64,000 nucleotides of DNA from Vermamoeba vermiformis (taxonomy: Eukaryota > Tubulinea > Echinamoebida), in contig JBEWZL010000030.1 of assembly GCA_045837725.1 (NCBI GenBank), positions 186,001 to 250,000 on the forward strand, written 5' to 3'. This document shows positions 10,191 through 21,521 of this stretch, piece by piece (the first letter of the stretch is position 1; each line of letters opens with the position of its first letter). Below the pieces are notes generated by a model. That model saw nothing but the letters and a program-made list of their open reading frames with translations, made no database searches and was not told the DNA's origin. The translations under genes were made by a program, and so were the position numbers.

Positions 10191-13125
10191 TTACTTGGTT
10201 GATTTACTAAACACGAACTTGACTAGTTGTGCTGTGTTGGAGTCTATAAGACTAGTCTCCAGAGTTGAATAATGACTCCACGCAGCAACCTCAGAAAGCC
10301 GAGACTCGATTTGGCTGGTAGCTGTGTTCCCTTGACATGTGCAGCCTGAGATATCGTGTGTCTCACATGCAGTGTCCAGCAAATCAAACAACTTCTTTAG
10401 ATCGTCTGTTCTTGTTAGCGTTGCTGCAACAACGAGAATTGGCATTACCTTGCGAGAATGAGTCACTCACTGCATCATCATCAATCACATTGCGGGACAT
10501 GGTCTGTTTCATCAACTGGCGCTGAAATATCTTCTCTTCAATTGTGCCTGCACTGCCACAACCATTAGTGTTAATCGTAAGACTGACTCATAAGACTGAT
10601 GACAAGTGGCTGCACTTACAGTAAGAAGCGATAGATGTGTGTTTCACGTTTTTGTCCTTCACGCCAAATTCGAGCGGTCGTTTGCAGATCGTAAGCAGGG
10701 TTCCTGCAAATATATATTAGCAACATTTGCAGCGTGTTTTAATGGCTCACCAGTCACAGTCAAACAGCACGAGATGATTGGCAGCAAACAAATTGATGCC
10801 TTGTCCACCGGCCTTGGTGCTCAACAAGAATGCCACTGCAAACACAATCAGTGCCACGCACCTCACTAGCTGTCATCACGAGTGACTTACTGATGGACTG
10901 CTCGCTCTGAAATTGATCCACCAGTGTCTGACGCACAGTGATGTCCGTGCTGCCATCCAATCGTCTGAATGTGACGTGCAGGGCGCGACACAGTGATTCG
11001 AGCAAGTCCAGCGTCTGACACGTGTCAGTGCACAGTACACATCAGCGCGCACGTACCTTGGTGTAGTTCGATGCGATCACAATCTTCTCCTTGCGTGCAC
11101 GCAGTGTGTTCAGCAGCGCAGCGAGCACGACAAACTTGTTGGAGTGCGGCACGAGGTCGTCAAGCACCACCTTAGCGGTCGTGTCGTCAAGGGGCTCGCC
11201 TGTCTTGCTCTTGCAGCGCTTCATGGCCGTCAAATACTGCTCAAACTGCGTGGTAGCGAGGTGAAAGGAGTGATCAATCTCCTCGTCTTCGTCCTCGTCC
11301 TCGTCCTCTTCGTCGCGTCTGCTCGATTGATTGACACGTGTCACAGGAGTGCTGATCTGCTGGTGCAACAACATGGGGTGATTGCACAGCTTCTTCAGCG
11401 TGGTGATGGCTGCGAGTGCTGAGCCCAGGCCCTGCAGCGAGTCCAACAGTTCACTCACCGATGCAGAGTGCACGTATTGATCGTACAACTCGCGCTGCAG
11501 TGCGCTGGGCTGAATGAACAAGACACGCTCCGTCTTGTTGGGCAAGTACTCCTTCAACACATCGAGACCGCGGCGCAGAATGAACGGCGAAGTGATCTGA
11601 AACAGCCGCTTGGCGAGCTCTTGTTTGCGCGCAGTAGACACTTTGGGCGAGTGCAGCGGTGTCTCGTAGGTGCTCTTGAAGTGCTGCGCGGTGCCGAGCG
11701 AGTCAGGATTGACAAAGTCCATCACCGTGTAGAACTCGGTCATGTTGTTCTGATAGGGTGTGCCCGACAAGATGACGCGACGCTTGCAGTTGAGTTGCAG
11801 CAGTGCCTGTGTGGTCTTGGCCGCTGTGTTCTTGATGCGATGGCCCTCGTCGCAGATCAACAGCCCCAGCGGCAGTGCAGCCAAGAGTGCAATGTGTTGT
11901 CGCACCTGTTCGTAGCTGATTACCAGCACGTGATGCACCAGTCCGTGCACAAAGTCGTTCAACTTCTGCACGGTCTCGCTCTTCTTCTTCTCGCTGATCC
12001 ACAGCGCATTCAGTCGCTCCATGCTCAGCCAGAACTTGATCTCTTTCACCCAGTTCTTCACCAGCGTGCTCGGTGTCACAATCATCGTCTTCTTCGCTAC
12101 TTTCTGCGGGTGACCGCTCTGCTTCATGAGCGCGTACACCAGACTGATGGTTTGCAGTGTCTTGCCCAGCCCCATTGCATCCGCCAGCACGCAGCCAGTG
12201 CTGGTCAGTGTGTCGTCTTCACCGCCGCGAATCTTGCCCATGACGCAGTCGTACATGAACTTGACGCCCTCGCGCTGATGCGCACGCAGCTTTCTGCGAC
12301 ACACAATTAGCATACACAACACACACGCGAGGTACGTACTTGGCCAAGTAAGGGTCCAACACTACAAGGGGCTCGTCATTCAACACCAAGTCGTGTTCAC
12401 TCGCAGCGACGACTTTGTGCTTGCTGTGCGTGGGGGCAGTGCGGTGCAGCGGAGTGCTGTGGGCAATGAATGCGTGGGACGAGACACTGCCGCTACTCGT
12501 AGGGGCACTGCTCTCGCTCTTCGTGCTCTGCGCGGCACTCTTAGTCTCGCGCACTGACTGTTCAAAGTTCGCTGCAGACACTTCACCTGAGATCTGCGCG
12601 CTGAGTTTGGGTGTTTCGTGCAGGTGACACTTACTTGCGCTACGCGACCAGCGATGTTAACTTCAGTGCCCTCTGTCCATTGAGCAATCGCCTTGCTCAT
12701 GTACGTCGATGTTTTGCCTAACAGCTCGCCAGCAGTGTCATATAGGTAGCAGATCTGACCGCGGACTATAAGAGTGCCCTCTGAAGAAAGTAAGCGCTGG
12801 ACGGCATATTAAGTATGCACTTACCGTCGTCAAATGTCTTATTTTTCTTTTTGGTAAACTTGTAAAACATTACGGAGAAGAATTTTTCTTCAGATCTGCT
12901 CTTTTCTTGATCTGCGCCAGTAGTTTCTTGTAATTTTGGTTTTTTGGCTTCGGGTACATTAGCGTCATGATCATCGATTTGGGAGTGAAGACGCTCTTTC
13001 AAAATTTGTTAATACAGTATTACGAATGACAGACAAGCTTGTAGCGCACTTTCGGCCTTCACAAGCGGAGGACTAGTACTGGTGGGGTTTTTAGCTAATG
13101 ACGATGGTGCTTTGCTGCGCCTCAT
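10191..13125 (-). CDS. RAD54B: RAD54B/Rdh54 recombination translocase
   Basis: Ten minus-strand exons (13024-13125, 12825-12993, 12635-12780, 12340-12593, 11057-12293, 10891-11014, 10751-10835, 10620-10703, 10449-10552, 10191-10405) join to 839 residues. The start MRRSKAPS resembles the MRRSAAPS of animal RAD54B. An N-terminal ZGRF1-type (DUF2439) domain follows ([14 protein letters not shown]...[12 protein letters not shown]), which separates RAD54B from RAD54. The SNF2 motor shows DAMGLGKT (about residue 265), [12 protein letters not shown], an acidic DEDEDEDE insert and the helicase-C motif [15 protein letters not shown]. The tail has the cysteine pair HDISGCTC. The protein remodels Rad51/Dmc1 filaments and DNA in homologous recombination. 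The first intron as modelled is only 30 bp (12994-13023), so the exon 1/2 junction is the weak point. Confidence 0.9.
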
Positions 13126-13238
13126 GTGTTGTTTCGGTTCTGTGGATAAGAGCACAAAATTCTGCGAATTAATTTCCTTTTATTAACTTTAAGTCCTGGA
13201 GAACAGCACTCGCATTCTCTAAGACGGCTATAATATAT

Positions 13239-16200
13239 CTATTTCTTCTTCTTGCGAGGGGGCTCGTCCTCATCATCCGAGAAGGTACCTCCGCGTTCCT
13301 TGCGCTTCCCAGCGAGCTTCTTGTCCTCAGCAGCAGCTCTCGCTTCGAGTGCGTCCCAGTCCTCGCCATCGTCCTCTTCGTCTTCTTCGTCCTCGTCCAT
13401 TGCACTGGCACTGCCACTGCCACTGTCGTCATCATCGCTGCCACTGGCAGATGAACCGCTGTCAGTAGCCTCGTAGTCCTCAGACTCAGCCGAGCCCGAG
13501 GGGTTGTAGTCCTGACTCTCTTCCTCTTCACCTGCTTCTTCCTCGTCCGAGTCTGCCTCTAAGAAGTTCCAGCCACCGTCCTTCCAGAACTTCTTGGGAT
13601 CATCGCGGATCTGTTGCATCACTCGCTTCCAATTCAAGCTGGCCACACCTTCGTAGTACTTGATGTTGCACGAACTGCAGCAATGGGTTAGTCAGTGTAC
13701 TCGTCAACAGTGCTAGCAAGCTACGTACTCTAGCCACTCCTTGATCATCTCCAAGCTCTCCACAGGCACGGCATTCAAGTGCACGACAGGCTTGGACCAG
13801 TCCTTGAGCACCAGCACCACGTCAAAGTTGCGCAAGCTGAATCGGACGCGCTCAAAATAGGCAATTTCAATCTCGTCCAAAGTGAGCACAAAGAACGGAG
13901 ACTCGGTAAGATTCACCAAACAGTGGACAGTTGGCTGCAAAAACACGTTGTTGCGCTCAGGCACACCGTAGAAGCCCAACTCGCGGTAGGGAATGTCGAA
14001 CTCCAGACCCACTCCGAGCTCTTCGACTTTCTTCACAAAGGACTGGAATTCAGCGTTCAATTTGTTGCGCATTTCACGCTCACGTTGCTCGTCCTCGAGC
14101 TCTTCTGCATCACGACCCAAGCGTCTGTTGACACCACCGAGTGCTTGCGACACTTCCATCACTTCGGTGAAGAACTGAACGTCGAGTGTCTTCTTCTTGC
14201 CAATCATAATGGCGTTGTGCAGTCGCAAGTGGATCAGCACAATCAACTCCTTCTCCGCTGGTTGGAAGAAGGCGTGCTTGATGTTCTTGTAAATAATGTC
14301 GACCTTGCCTTTTTTGGCAGTGAGGAATCGGAAACCATTTTGATGCGCCTCTAAAGTGCCCACAGTCTTTCTGCCACCGAGTGTGGGTCTGATCGAGAGT
14401 GTGGACAGCTTGGGAGGTTTGCCGCGCAGAGTGACTTGCAACTCCTCTTGCACCTTGAGGCCAGCGAGGGTCTCCTTCTCGGACTCGCGTTGAGTGACGC
14501 GCTTCTTGAGTTCATTGATCAAGCGCAAGTGATTCGACAAGGCACGTGGATTGGGCACGCGGAAGGTGACTTCTTTGACGTACACCGCTTGTGGATCTTT
14601 GAATGCGTTGTTCTGCTCGGCATTCACATTGATCACATTGCCTGGGGCTTTGAAGATGATGCGAATGTACTCTTCTGTCTTTTGCACGCTCTTGACGGTG
14701 GTGATGTGGAATGGTACCAGCAAGCCGTAGATGGGCAACAGAATGGAGTCGTGTTCAGAATCAATGTAGATCTGGTCGTTAAAGAGATTAGTACCGCCCA
14801 ATGAACACCAGCGTGCATTACCTTCTCTCGATCAGCGGAGAGGGGGTACTCAGAGTGACTCTTGTACGAGGTGTAGTCCTTGTTCGCCAAAGAGTTGTCT
14901 TGCTTGTCGTCCTCGTCGCCGCCCTTGTTCTTCTCCTTCAAATATCTCTCTCGGGCTTGTTTAGCTTGCAATTCTGCCAATCGGGCCTGATTGGCTTTGC
15001 GCTTTTCATCAACAGCACTGGTCGCGACATCTTTCTGATCGCGGTGTCTGAGACTCGGTCGATGTCCCGTCTCTTCAGTGGCACGTGACTTTTTGGCACG
15101 CGGTTCATCGTCGCTCTCTTCACTCGGCTCTTCCTCTGCCTCATCGCTTTGTGCCTCTGCTTTTTCAGTCTTGACGGGCTTGGCAGGCGCTGCAGTGATG
15201 GAATAAGATATCTCTGAGAACTTTTTCTTGCTCTTTGTCAGTGTTTCCACAGCCTCTTTGGTGACTAATATCGTGTCTGAGAGCAACAACGCATATCTAT
15301 ATAATTGTTACTATTAGATTGCTGCAGACCCACAATAGTATAGTAACTATATTACCTGTTAGCTTTGGGATCGCTGCTCGCTGGGTTCAATTCCAAGTCT
15401 TGCAATCCAATGCGCACATTGAATGTCATGCCATCTTCAATCACAGCGTCGTTGTTCTCGTCGATCAAGTAACCTCTTTCAGTGAGCTCCAAGCCGATCT
15501 AAGCCGTGTCAGAACATGCGCAGCTCATCTGTGTGTATTACTTACACCGTAGCCACAGTTAGGCAAGAAGTTGTCAACCAGCTGAGGATATTTGTTGGAT
15601 ACTTCTTCGCGCGCCTTCTTGTAGATGTCACTCAACTTGACACCAGGACGCATCAGCTCAATCAACTGGTTGTGCAGATCAAACAAGAACTCGTATTGTG
15701 CTCGCTGTTCAGAAGTCGGATTGACGAGCAATGTGCGGGCCAACACACCGCAGTATTGTTTGTACTTGCCACCCAATGCAATGATGATGCACGAGGAGTG
15801 CAGGGGCAGTGCGGCAATGCTATCGAGTGTCTCTGAGCGCAGTCCATCGGCAGCGGTGAGGGCGTACGTGCCACCACTCTGAATCACGGGGGTGAAGCAC
15901 GAGTCTACAACCTCTGGCTTCAACTGCAGTGACGATGAACAATTAGCGAGCAGTCCCTAGGGATGCACGTGACACATACCGCTTTAGAAATGAGCTCTGG
16001 ATTGACGAACAACTTTTCAATTTTATCCGCTATCTTGCGGTGCGTCACTTGCTTCTCTTCATCGATGATCGTCTCAATCTCAGGAATCATGTGGGACTTG
16101 ACCACTGCACTCACAATTGAAGAGGCTGTCTTCATCCATTTCTGTCGCACACGTGATTAGTTCAGATGCACCTGCGCTAGTGCTGCGCATTACCTGCTCT

Positions 16201-16972
16201 TGCTTGTCCTTCACTGAAAATAACGTGCTCACCGCATCACCAATGTCCACCAGGGTGAATGTGTCGTGCAACAACTTCCACCACGCGTCACCGAAGTCAC
16301 CTTGCGGCACCTCACTGGTCATCGTGCCCATCTTCTTCTGCACAGCGAGTCAGTGGACTGCACCAATCAGCCACGTGTCACGAGTCACTTACCCCTCCAT
16401 TGCTCTTCTTGAGTTCTTCGAGCAAGGCCGCGAAATCTTCGTCTTGTTTGCCGCGTTGCAACAACTTCAATGCGACCGCTTCTTTGGTCTCGACTGTCTC
16501 TTGCATCTCTTTCAATAATTTCACTGCGCGGTGTTAGTGAGGTGTCGCTGTCTCATCGTAAGAGAAAGTTACCCTTCTTAGACGAAGCCAAAAACGTGCA
16601 CTTTTGAGGCGTGACGATCATCACCGTGTCTGGCAATTCGTAGCTGAGCAACCAGGATTGCAAGGCTTGTGTTTTGGTCAATTCGGTGCTCTCTGACTGT
16701 GAACCCGCTGTAATGACAAGCGCATCTGCACCACCCCAAAGCGCTTTATTTTGCTAGAAAAATGAAATTTAAGCTTAATTAATTTGCGCAGTCCAATAAT
16801 AAATTTGATTTTCTACTCCTTATAAAAATTGAAATGAAAAAAAAGGTTTTATAAATTAAATACAATATTATAAAAAACTCACCACCCAACTGTCATGCAA
16901 CTTATTTAAGTGTCGGTAAAATAAAGCTCCATCAAACATGGAAGTTTTTTTCGCATCCTTCTTTTCAGCCAT
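13239..16972 (-). CDS. SUPT16H: FACT complex subunit SPT16
   Basis: Ten exons on the minus strand (16883-16972, 16573-16753, 16393-16523, 16194-16337, 15980-16141, 15546-15923, 15356-15498, 14822-15296, 13729-14771, 13239-13674) give 1060 residues, against about 1047 in animals. In order: aminopeptidase P-like N-terminal lobes with the SPT16 signature IQSGGTYAL and NFLPNCGYG, a charged linker rich in K, E and R, the middle double-PH domain (RPTLGGRKTVGTLEAHQNGFRF), and the terminal WLDSCNIKYYEGVASLNWK motif. A very acidic tail ends in PPRKKKK. SPT16 with SSRP1/Pob3 displaces and re-deposits H2A-H2B ahead of and behind polymerases. RAD54B begins 113 bp beyond its stop on the same strand. All junctions keep the frame. 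Confidence 0.95.
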
Positions 16973-17149
16973 CTTCTCCAAAAACAGTGACTTTTTTGAC
17001 GCAAGAAACGTAGAGCAATTAAGTTGTGGTAGAGTGACTGGCTAAAGAGAAATAAATGACTTTTTCGCGACGTTCATTTTTTTTAAAAACCGAGAAAAAT
17101 GGCGCGAAAAAAAAATTTACGCAGTTATTTACAATGTGATGCAAAGCTC

Positions 17150-18497
17150 TCAAAAGTCGATATTGGTCAACAAAGTTTTTCTGTCCACCTTGTTTTCGTT
17201 GCTAGATTCATCTTCGGCTGCACCATCGAGAATGCTCTGAGTGTGATTGTGGTTAGATCTGTCTATCATCCCATGAGATGCTCTTACCTTGCTCGAGCGT
17301 CCTATTGCTAGTTTGGGTTTGCCCTTATTCAACCCTTCTAATAGTACACAGGCCTTACACAACTTATTACTGGAGATGTACCCACATCTGACGCAAGTTC
17401 CGGGAGTCGAAGGCTTGCTCTTGTTGTTGTTATTATTCGCATTCGCACTCTCATCGCTGATGTGCAAGTTCTCGCCTGTGTGTATAATGTCCAATATAGC
17501 GCGTGGTCGAATCTTCTCGAGGTCCTTCAAATACTCGCGCGCGTGACCTCGGTACGCGTTGGGTGAGTAGATGCACTCAGTGCTGAAGTAATCGAGCTGC
17601 TTGAAGTACGCGTAGAGCACAATCTCTTTCTCGTACGTGTATTTGAAGGGCTTGCAGCGCGGCAGACTGCCATCAGCACCCGTCACAATCGCTGCGCACC
17701 GTCCTAAGCGCGCTATATCTCCACGCAACACTACACACTAGTCAATAACACTGCCACATATAATGTAGATATATATACTGCATACTGTTCATGAGCACTG
17801 TCTCTGCAATGTCATCGGCATTGTGGCCAGTCACAATTTTGTCCACTTTCAGCATCACTGCGCCACGATCCAGCGCTTGACGTCTAAAAACGCCACAAAA
17901 TGTGCCTGTATAATAGGTAAGGGTAAGTATACTTGACGTTAATAAACTGTAGTGTCGCACTTACAGTTGTTCTTTCTCCCGATCTCCTTGACGATAGCAT
18001 CCATTGTCCAGCCATACAGCTCTTCGTAAGAGACGATTTTCAAAGGAATCTTGTATTGTTGTTGATTGCGCTTGACAGTCTGAAGCAAAAGATCAATATT
18101 TAAATTAATTGGCTCCGTCACAAAACACGATCGCGATCATACCTCAAGCGAATCATCTCGATATCCAGTAATGCCTTCATCAATAGACAATAAAAATAAA
18201 TCGAGCCCATAATCGTACTTCTCATTCAACAAGGTAAGGACATGAGCCAAAACAGTTGAATCTGCGAAAATTAATAAATAATTTAAATAATAATTGAGCA
18301 AAAATATCATTACCTTTACCGCCAGACGCCGCAATAGCAACTCGATCGCCACGCTTAAATAAATTATTGCTGACAATAGTGTGATGAATTTCGTCTTCGA
18401 AGACACTAAAGAAACACTCCTTGCAGATCATTTCATTTGTCTTTGGTCGCTTCAACGCAGCCTTGTTCGTATTACACACGATGCATAGATTTACCAT
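17150..18497 (-). CDS. CTU1: Cytoplasmic tRNA 2-thiolation protein 1 (Ncs6/Ctu1)
   Basis: Minus-strand exons 18314-18497, 18143-18261, 17965-18079, 17786-17905 and 17150-17730 give 372 residues. An N-terminal zinc knuckle (CIVC...CKECF) precedes the PP-loop ATP pyrophosphatase signature [13 protein letters not shown], which is split by the first intron. [16 protein letters not shown] and [15 protein letters not shown], the conserved cysteine and TGHN motifs, follow. A C-terminal zinc motif (CVRCGY...CKAC) and a divergent, Asn- and Ser-rich tail complete it. With Ctu2 and the Urm1 relay the enzyme thiolates wobble U34 of tRNA Lys, Glu and Gln in the cytosol. The start codon is followed immediately by conserved sequence, which supports the chosen start. 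It lies between SPT16 and eIF3b on the same strand with spacers of about 180-190 bp. Confidence 0.95.
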
Positions 18498-18690
18498 GGC
18501 TTTGTGTTGTTTAATTCAGGTTTGTCACTTCAAATGGCCGTTAAGAGAAATTGCTGAGAATTAAAATTTTGCTCAACAACAAACAATAAACTGTTCGCAA
18601 CGGGCCTTTATTAAAGAGCTAATAAGTCCCAGATCCGAGAGGTGAAACAGCACAAAACTTCACTTCTCTTCATGTTGTTACACGAGTGGT

Positions 18691-21077
18691 TCAATACTCT
18701 TCAATCACCTGTTCGTCAATGACCTCTTCCACATCCTCTTCCACCAACAAATATTCATTCTCTTCGTCCGAGTCATCGTGGCCAGTGATAGCACGTCGTT
18801 TGGGGGCATCAGCTTTGTACTCAGCCCAGCGTTGTCGCAACAAGTTCTCCAAGTCACTGCGCAGCTTAGCTTTGCGTTCTCGTTCTTGGCGTTCCCTCTC
18901 TGCCTCGCGCTCTTCGTCCTCCTTGCGGTACTTGTCTGAGATCTGCTTGAAGTTCTTCTTGATGTTCTCTTCCACCTCCTTGCTCAACATTGAAGGAGGA
19001 CGAGGACGCCACAGGAGTTGATAGAACTTCTCGCGATATTCGCGGTGCAAGTGCTTGCCACTGAAGGTCCAGAGGTTGTAGCCGTTCTCGAGGGGGTGAC
19101 GCCAGAACGAGACGTACGTGGCGACATATCGACCGGTCGGATCCCACTCAATGTTCGTGCAGTTGAAGTGATCTTCAGTGGTGATAGTTTCAAGGTCTTG
19201 AACGCTGAAGAATTCCAACACACCGTTGAAGTTTCTGAGACCTGCAATCAAGATGTACTTGCCAGCAGGGGACCAGAACAAGTGATTGGCGGATCTCTTC
19301 TCTAACGTCTCTGCAAACAAGAGGTCAGTACTCGACAATACTAGTGCGAATAATCACGACGTACTGAGGTGTTTGTATTGCTTGCCACCCATGGTGTAGA
19401 ACGAGACACTGGTGCGCGGTGAGTCTTCAGGACAGTGAATCAGCGCGAATCGTTTGTCTTTGGGCTCCCAAGCGAATGCAATCACAATCTCGTCTTTCAG
19501 CTCTAACACTTCAATGGGTAGACCCTTCTCGCGCATGCGGAACAACTCAAAGTTGGTGACTGCAGTCTTGGCCTTGTTCTTGCCGCTGTGTCGATCGACT
19601 TTGACGCACAAATAGTCACCCGCGCCTTGCCAGTGCATCTTGGCCTGCATGATGAGACGAGTGGTGAGTACATGACACGCACGAGTGACACTGAGTTGTA
19701 CTTACATCAATGACGTTGTAGAGATTCTTCTGCGACAAAACGGTGAGTTGCGGCACTTGCAACAGGAACACACGAGCAGGCACGTTGTTGTATTCAGGCA
19801 CCCACGCACTGACAATGTCGTCGCTCGGGGACCACGCAAAGTCGCGAATAGCAGCATCAAGCTTGTAGGACTTCTTGTTGAGCAAGGAGAAGGTGTTGGT
19901 CTCGTATATGGACAGCGCACCCTCCTCGTTGATGCGCGCAAAGTACTTGTCATCGTGCGACCACTTGAAGGCAGGCCAGGCAGGATTGAGATTGGGGAAT
20001 GCGCGCATCTTCTGACCGGTGATGACGTCCCAAATGATAATGGCTTGATCTTTGCTCTCTTGCTCCGCTTGTTGCGAGTAGGTGACAATGTACTTCTCGC
20101 AGGGAGAGAAGTCGATCAGCTTGACGCCAGGGTGGTGGAACTTCTGGTACTTGGTCCACTTGGGTCCTCCCCATAAGATTACACCAAGACGATGTAGTGT
20201 CGCCAGATAAGTGCCTTGTTGTGACCAACTGAGGTACGACTCGGTCCAATCCTAAAACCGGCTGCGGATCGGTAAGTACAAAGACGACATATAAATCAAT
20301 TGACAGTACGTACTGTGCGCTTGAATTCTAACTTGGGCTTGTTGCCAATGAATGAATTCCAATAGATTTCAGTTTCGTTCATGTAGCGAATCACAAACTG
20401 ATCAACACCATCAGGATTCAGCAACCACTCGCGAAGATTTTCCTATATAAAAATGACCAATTATTAACTGTGAGGATTTGAGCGCTTTTGAAATGGATTG
20501 TAAAAACTTTCAGGATGGGATGATCCAAAGAACAGTCCGTACCGCTGGTTGATATTCTTGAGTTTCTGGTGGCGTATATTTATCTCCAAGTGTTTGCAAT
20601 TTGTCTACGTCTTCAAAGTGATTAACTTTCAATGTATGCTTTGCATCCAGCTTCACATCGTTTGTTTGTTTTACGGCCAAATCTGCTTCTTCGGCTTTGC
20701 TATATTCGATAAAAGCAAATCTAATTTTTATCATGCGCATTAGTATGGAGGGCATCCGCAGAAGAGCATGGGAGGATTTAAATCAATTATTATTAAAATA
20801 TAATTATTAATCTGCATCCATATACGAACCCTTTTGATTTATCTTCGTTGTCTTCATAGGGCATGAATACATCTTTAATATTTCCGGCTGAACCAAAAAT
20901 TTTCTTGACTACAGCCAGCAACTTAGCCTCTTTCTCGTGAGGAATGATGGGCAAGTTGTCAACGATAATGTATCTGGAAAAGCTCTTGTCCAGATGCACT
21001 GGAGGAATAACGTCCTCCTCGTCGAGATCCTCGATCTCGTTAGGGTTGTTATACGGTGTCTTTTGTTGTCGATCCAT
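18691..21077 (-). CDS. EIF3B: Translation initiation factor eIF3 subunit b
   Basis: Six exons (20830-21077, 20543-20720, 20314-20442, 19706-20251, 19365-19644, 18691-19310) encode 666 residues. An RRM near the N-terminus (RYIIVDNLP...SKGFAFIEYSK) is followed by the eIF3b beta-propeller with LSWSQQGTYLATLHRLGVI, GGPKWTK and FSPCEKYIVTYS blades, then NIEWDPTGRYVATYVSFWRH. A basic-acidic helix and an acidic tail complete it. The RRM binds eIF3j and the propeller contacts eIF3i/g and the 40S subunit. The protein is somewhat shorter than animal eIF3b because the acidic N-terminal extension is reduced. The RRM RNP1 is interrupted by an intron placed within a Gly codon (SKG/FAFIEY). The gene is divergent from the CHD gene across 444 bp. 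Confidence 0.95.
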
Positions 21078-21521
21078 TCTTAACTTCGCACAAATAAACG
21101 CGGCACGAAAAATTTCTCGACCCTGTTGAACTGCTAGTGAGCGCAATAGTAAGGGACTCTCTAACGTGTTAACTGCTGCACTGCACTCTGCAGCGGACGA
21201 ATACAGATTAGGATAGGCACTTGTCACCGAGTTAACGGATCTGTCTTAATCTCCTCGTTACCGTCTGAAATCAATATCCATACACTGTCGATAATTGTGT
21301 TTCTAGTAATCTCCGCAATAGAGTGCACTGCGAGGTGTTTGCTGCCACTCTTGTTGCACCGAGCTCGTTCCCTCCCTTTTAGCTTTGTTCAGTTTTTGTG
21401 TCGCTATTCGTTAGAGGAGCAAACATCACAACCAGACAATACGGTTCATAGGTAATACTACCTCGCACTTGATCGGTACCTTGGGCTTTTTGCTGATTTT
21501 ATAAAATAGGTTTGCGAGATC
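21078..21521. promoter_or_regulatory. Divergent spacer between EIF3B and the CHD gene
   Basis: These 444 bp must hold both promoters. No TATA-like box at a convincing distance was recognised. A possible 5'-UTR intron of the CHD gene runs from about 21455 (GTAATACTACC) to the AATAG at about 21511, ten bases before the ATG. Otherwise nothing can be supported. Confidence 0.35.

Noticed and set aside
11468-12310. 280-codon open frame antisense to RAD54B
   Set aside because: Sense-strand helicase motifs are unambiguous. The antisense product is low-complexity His/Leu/Gln and shows no domain.
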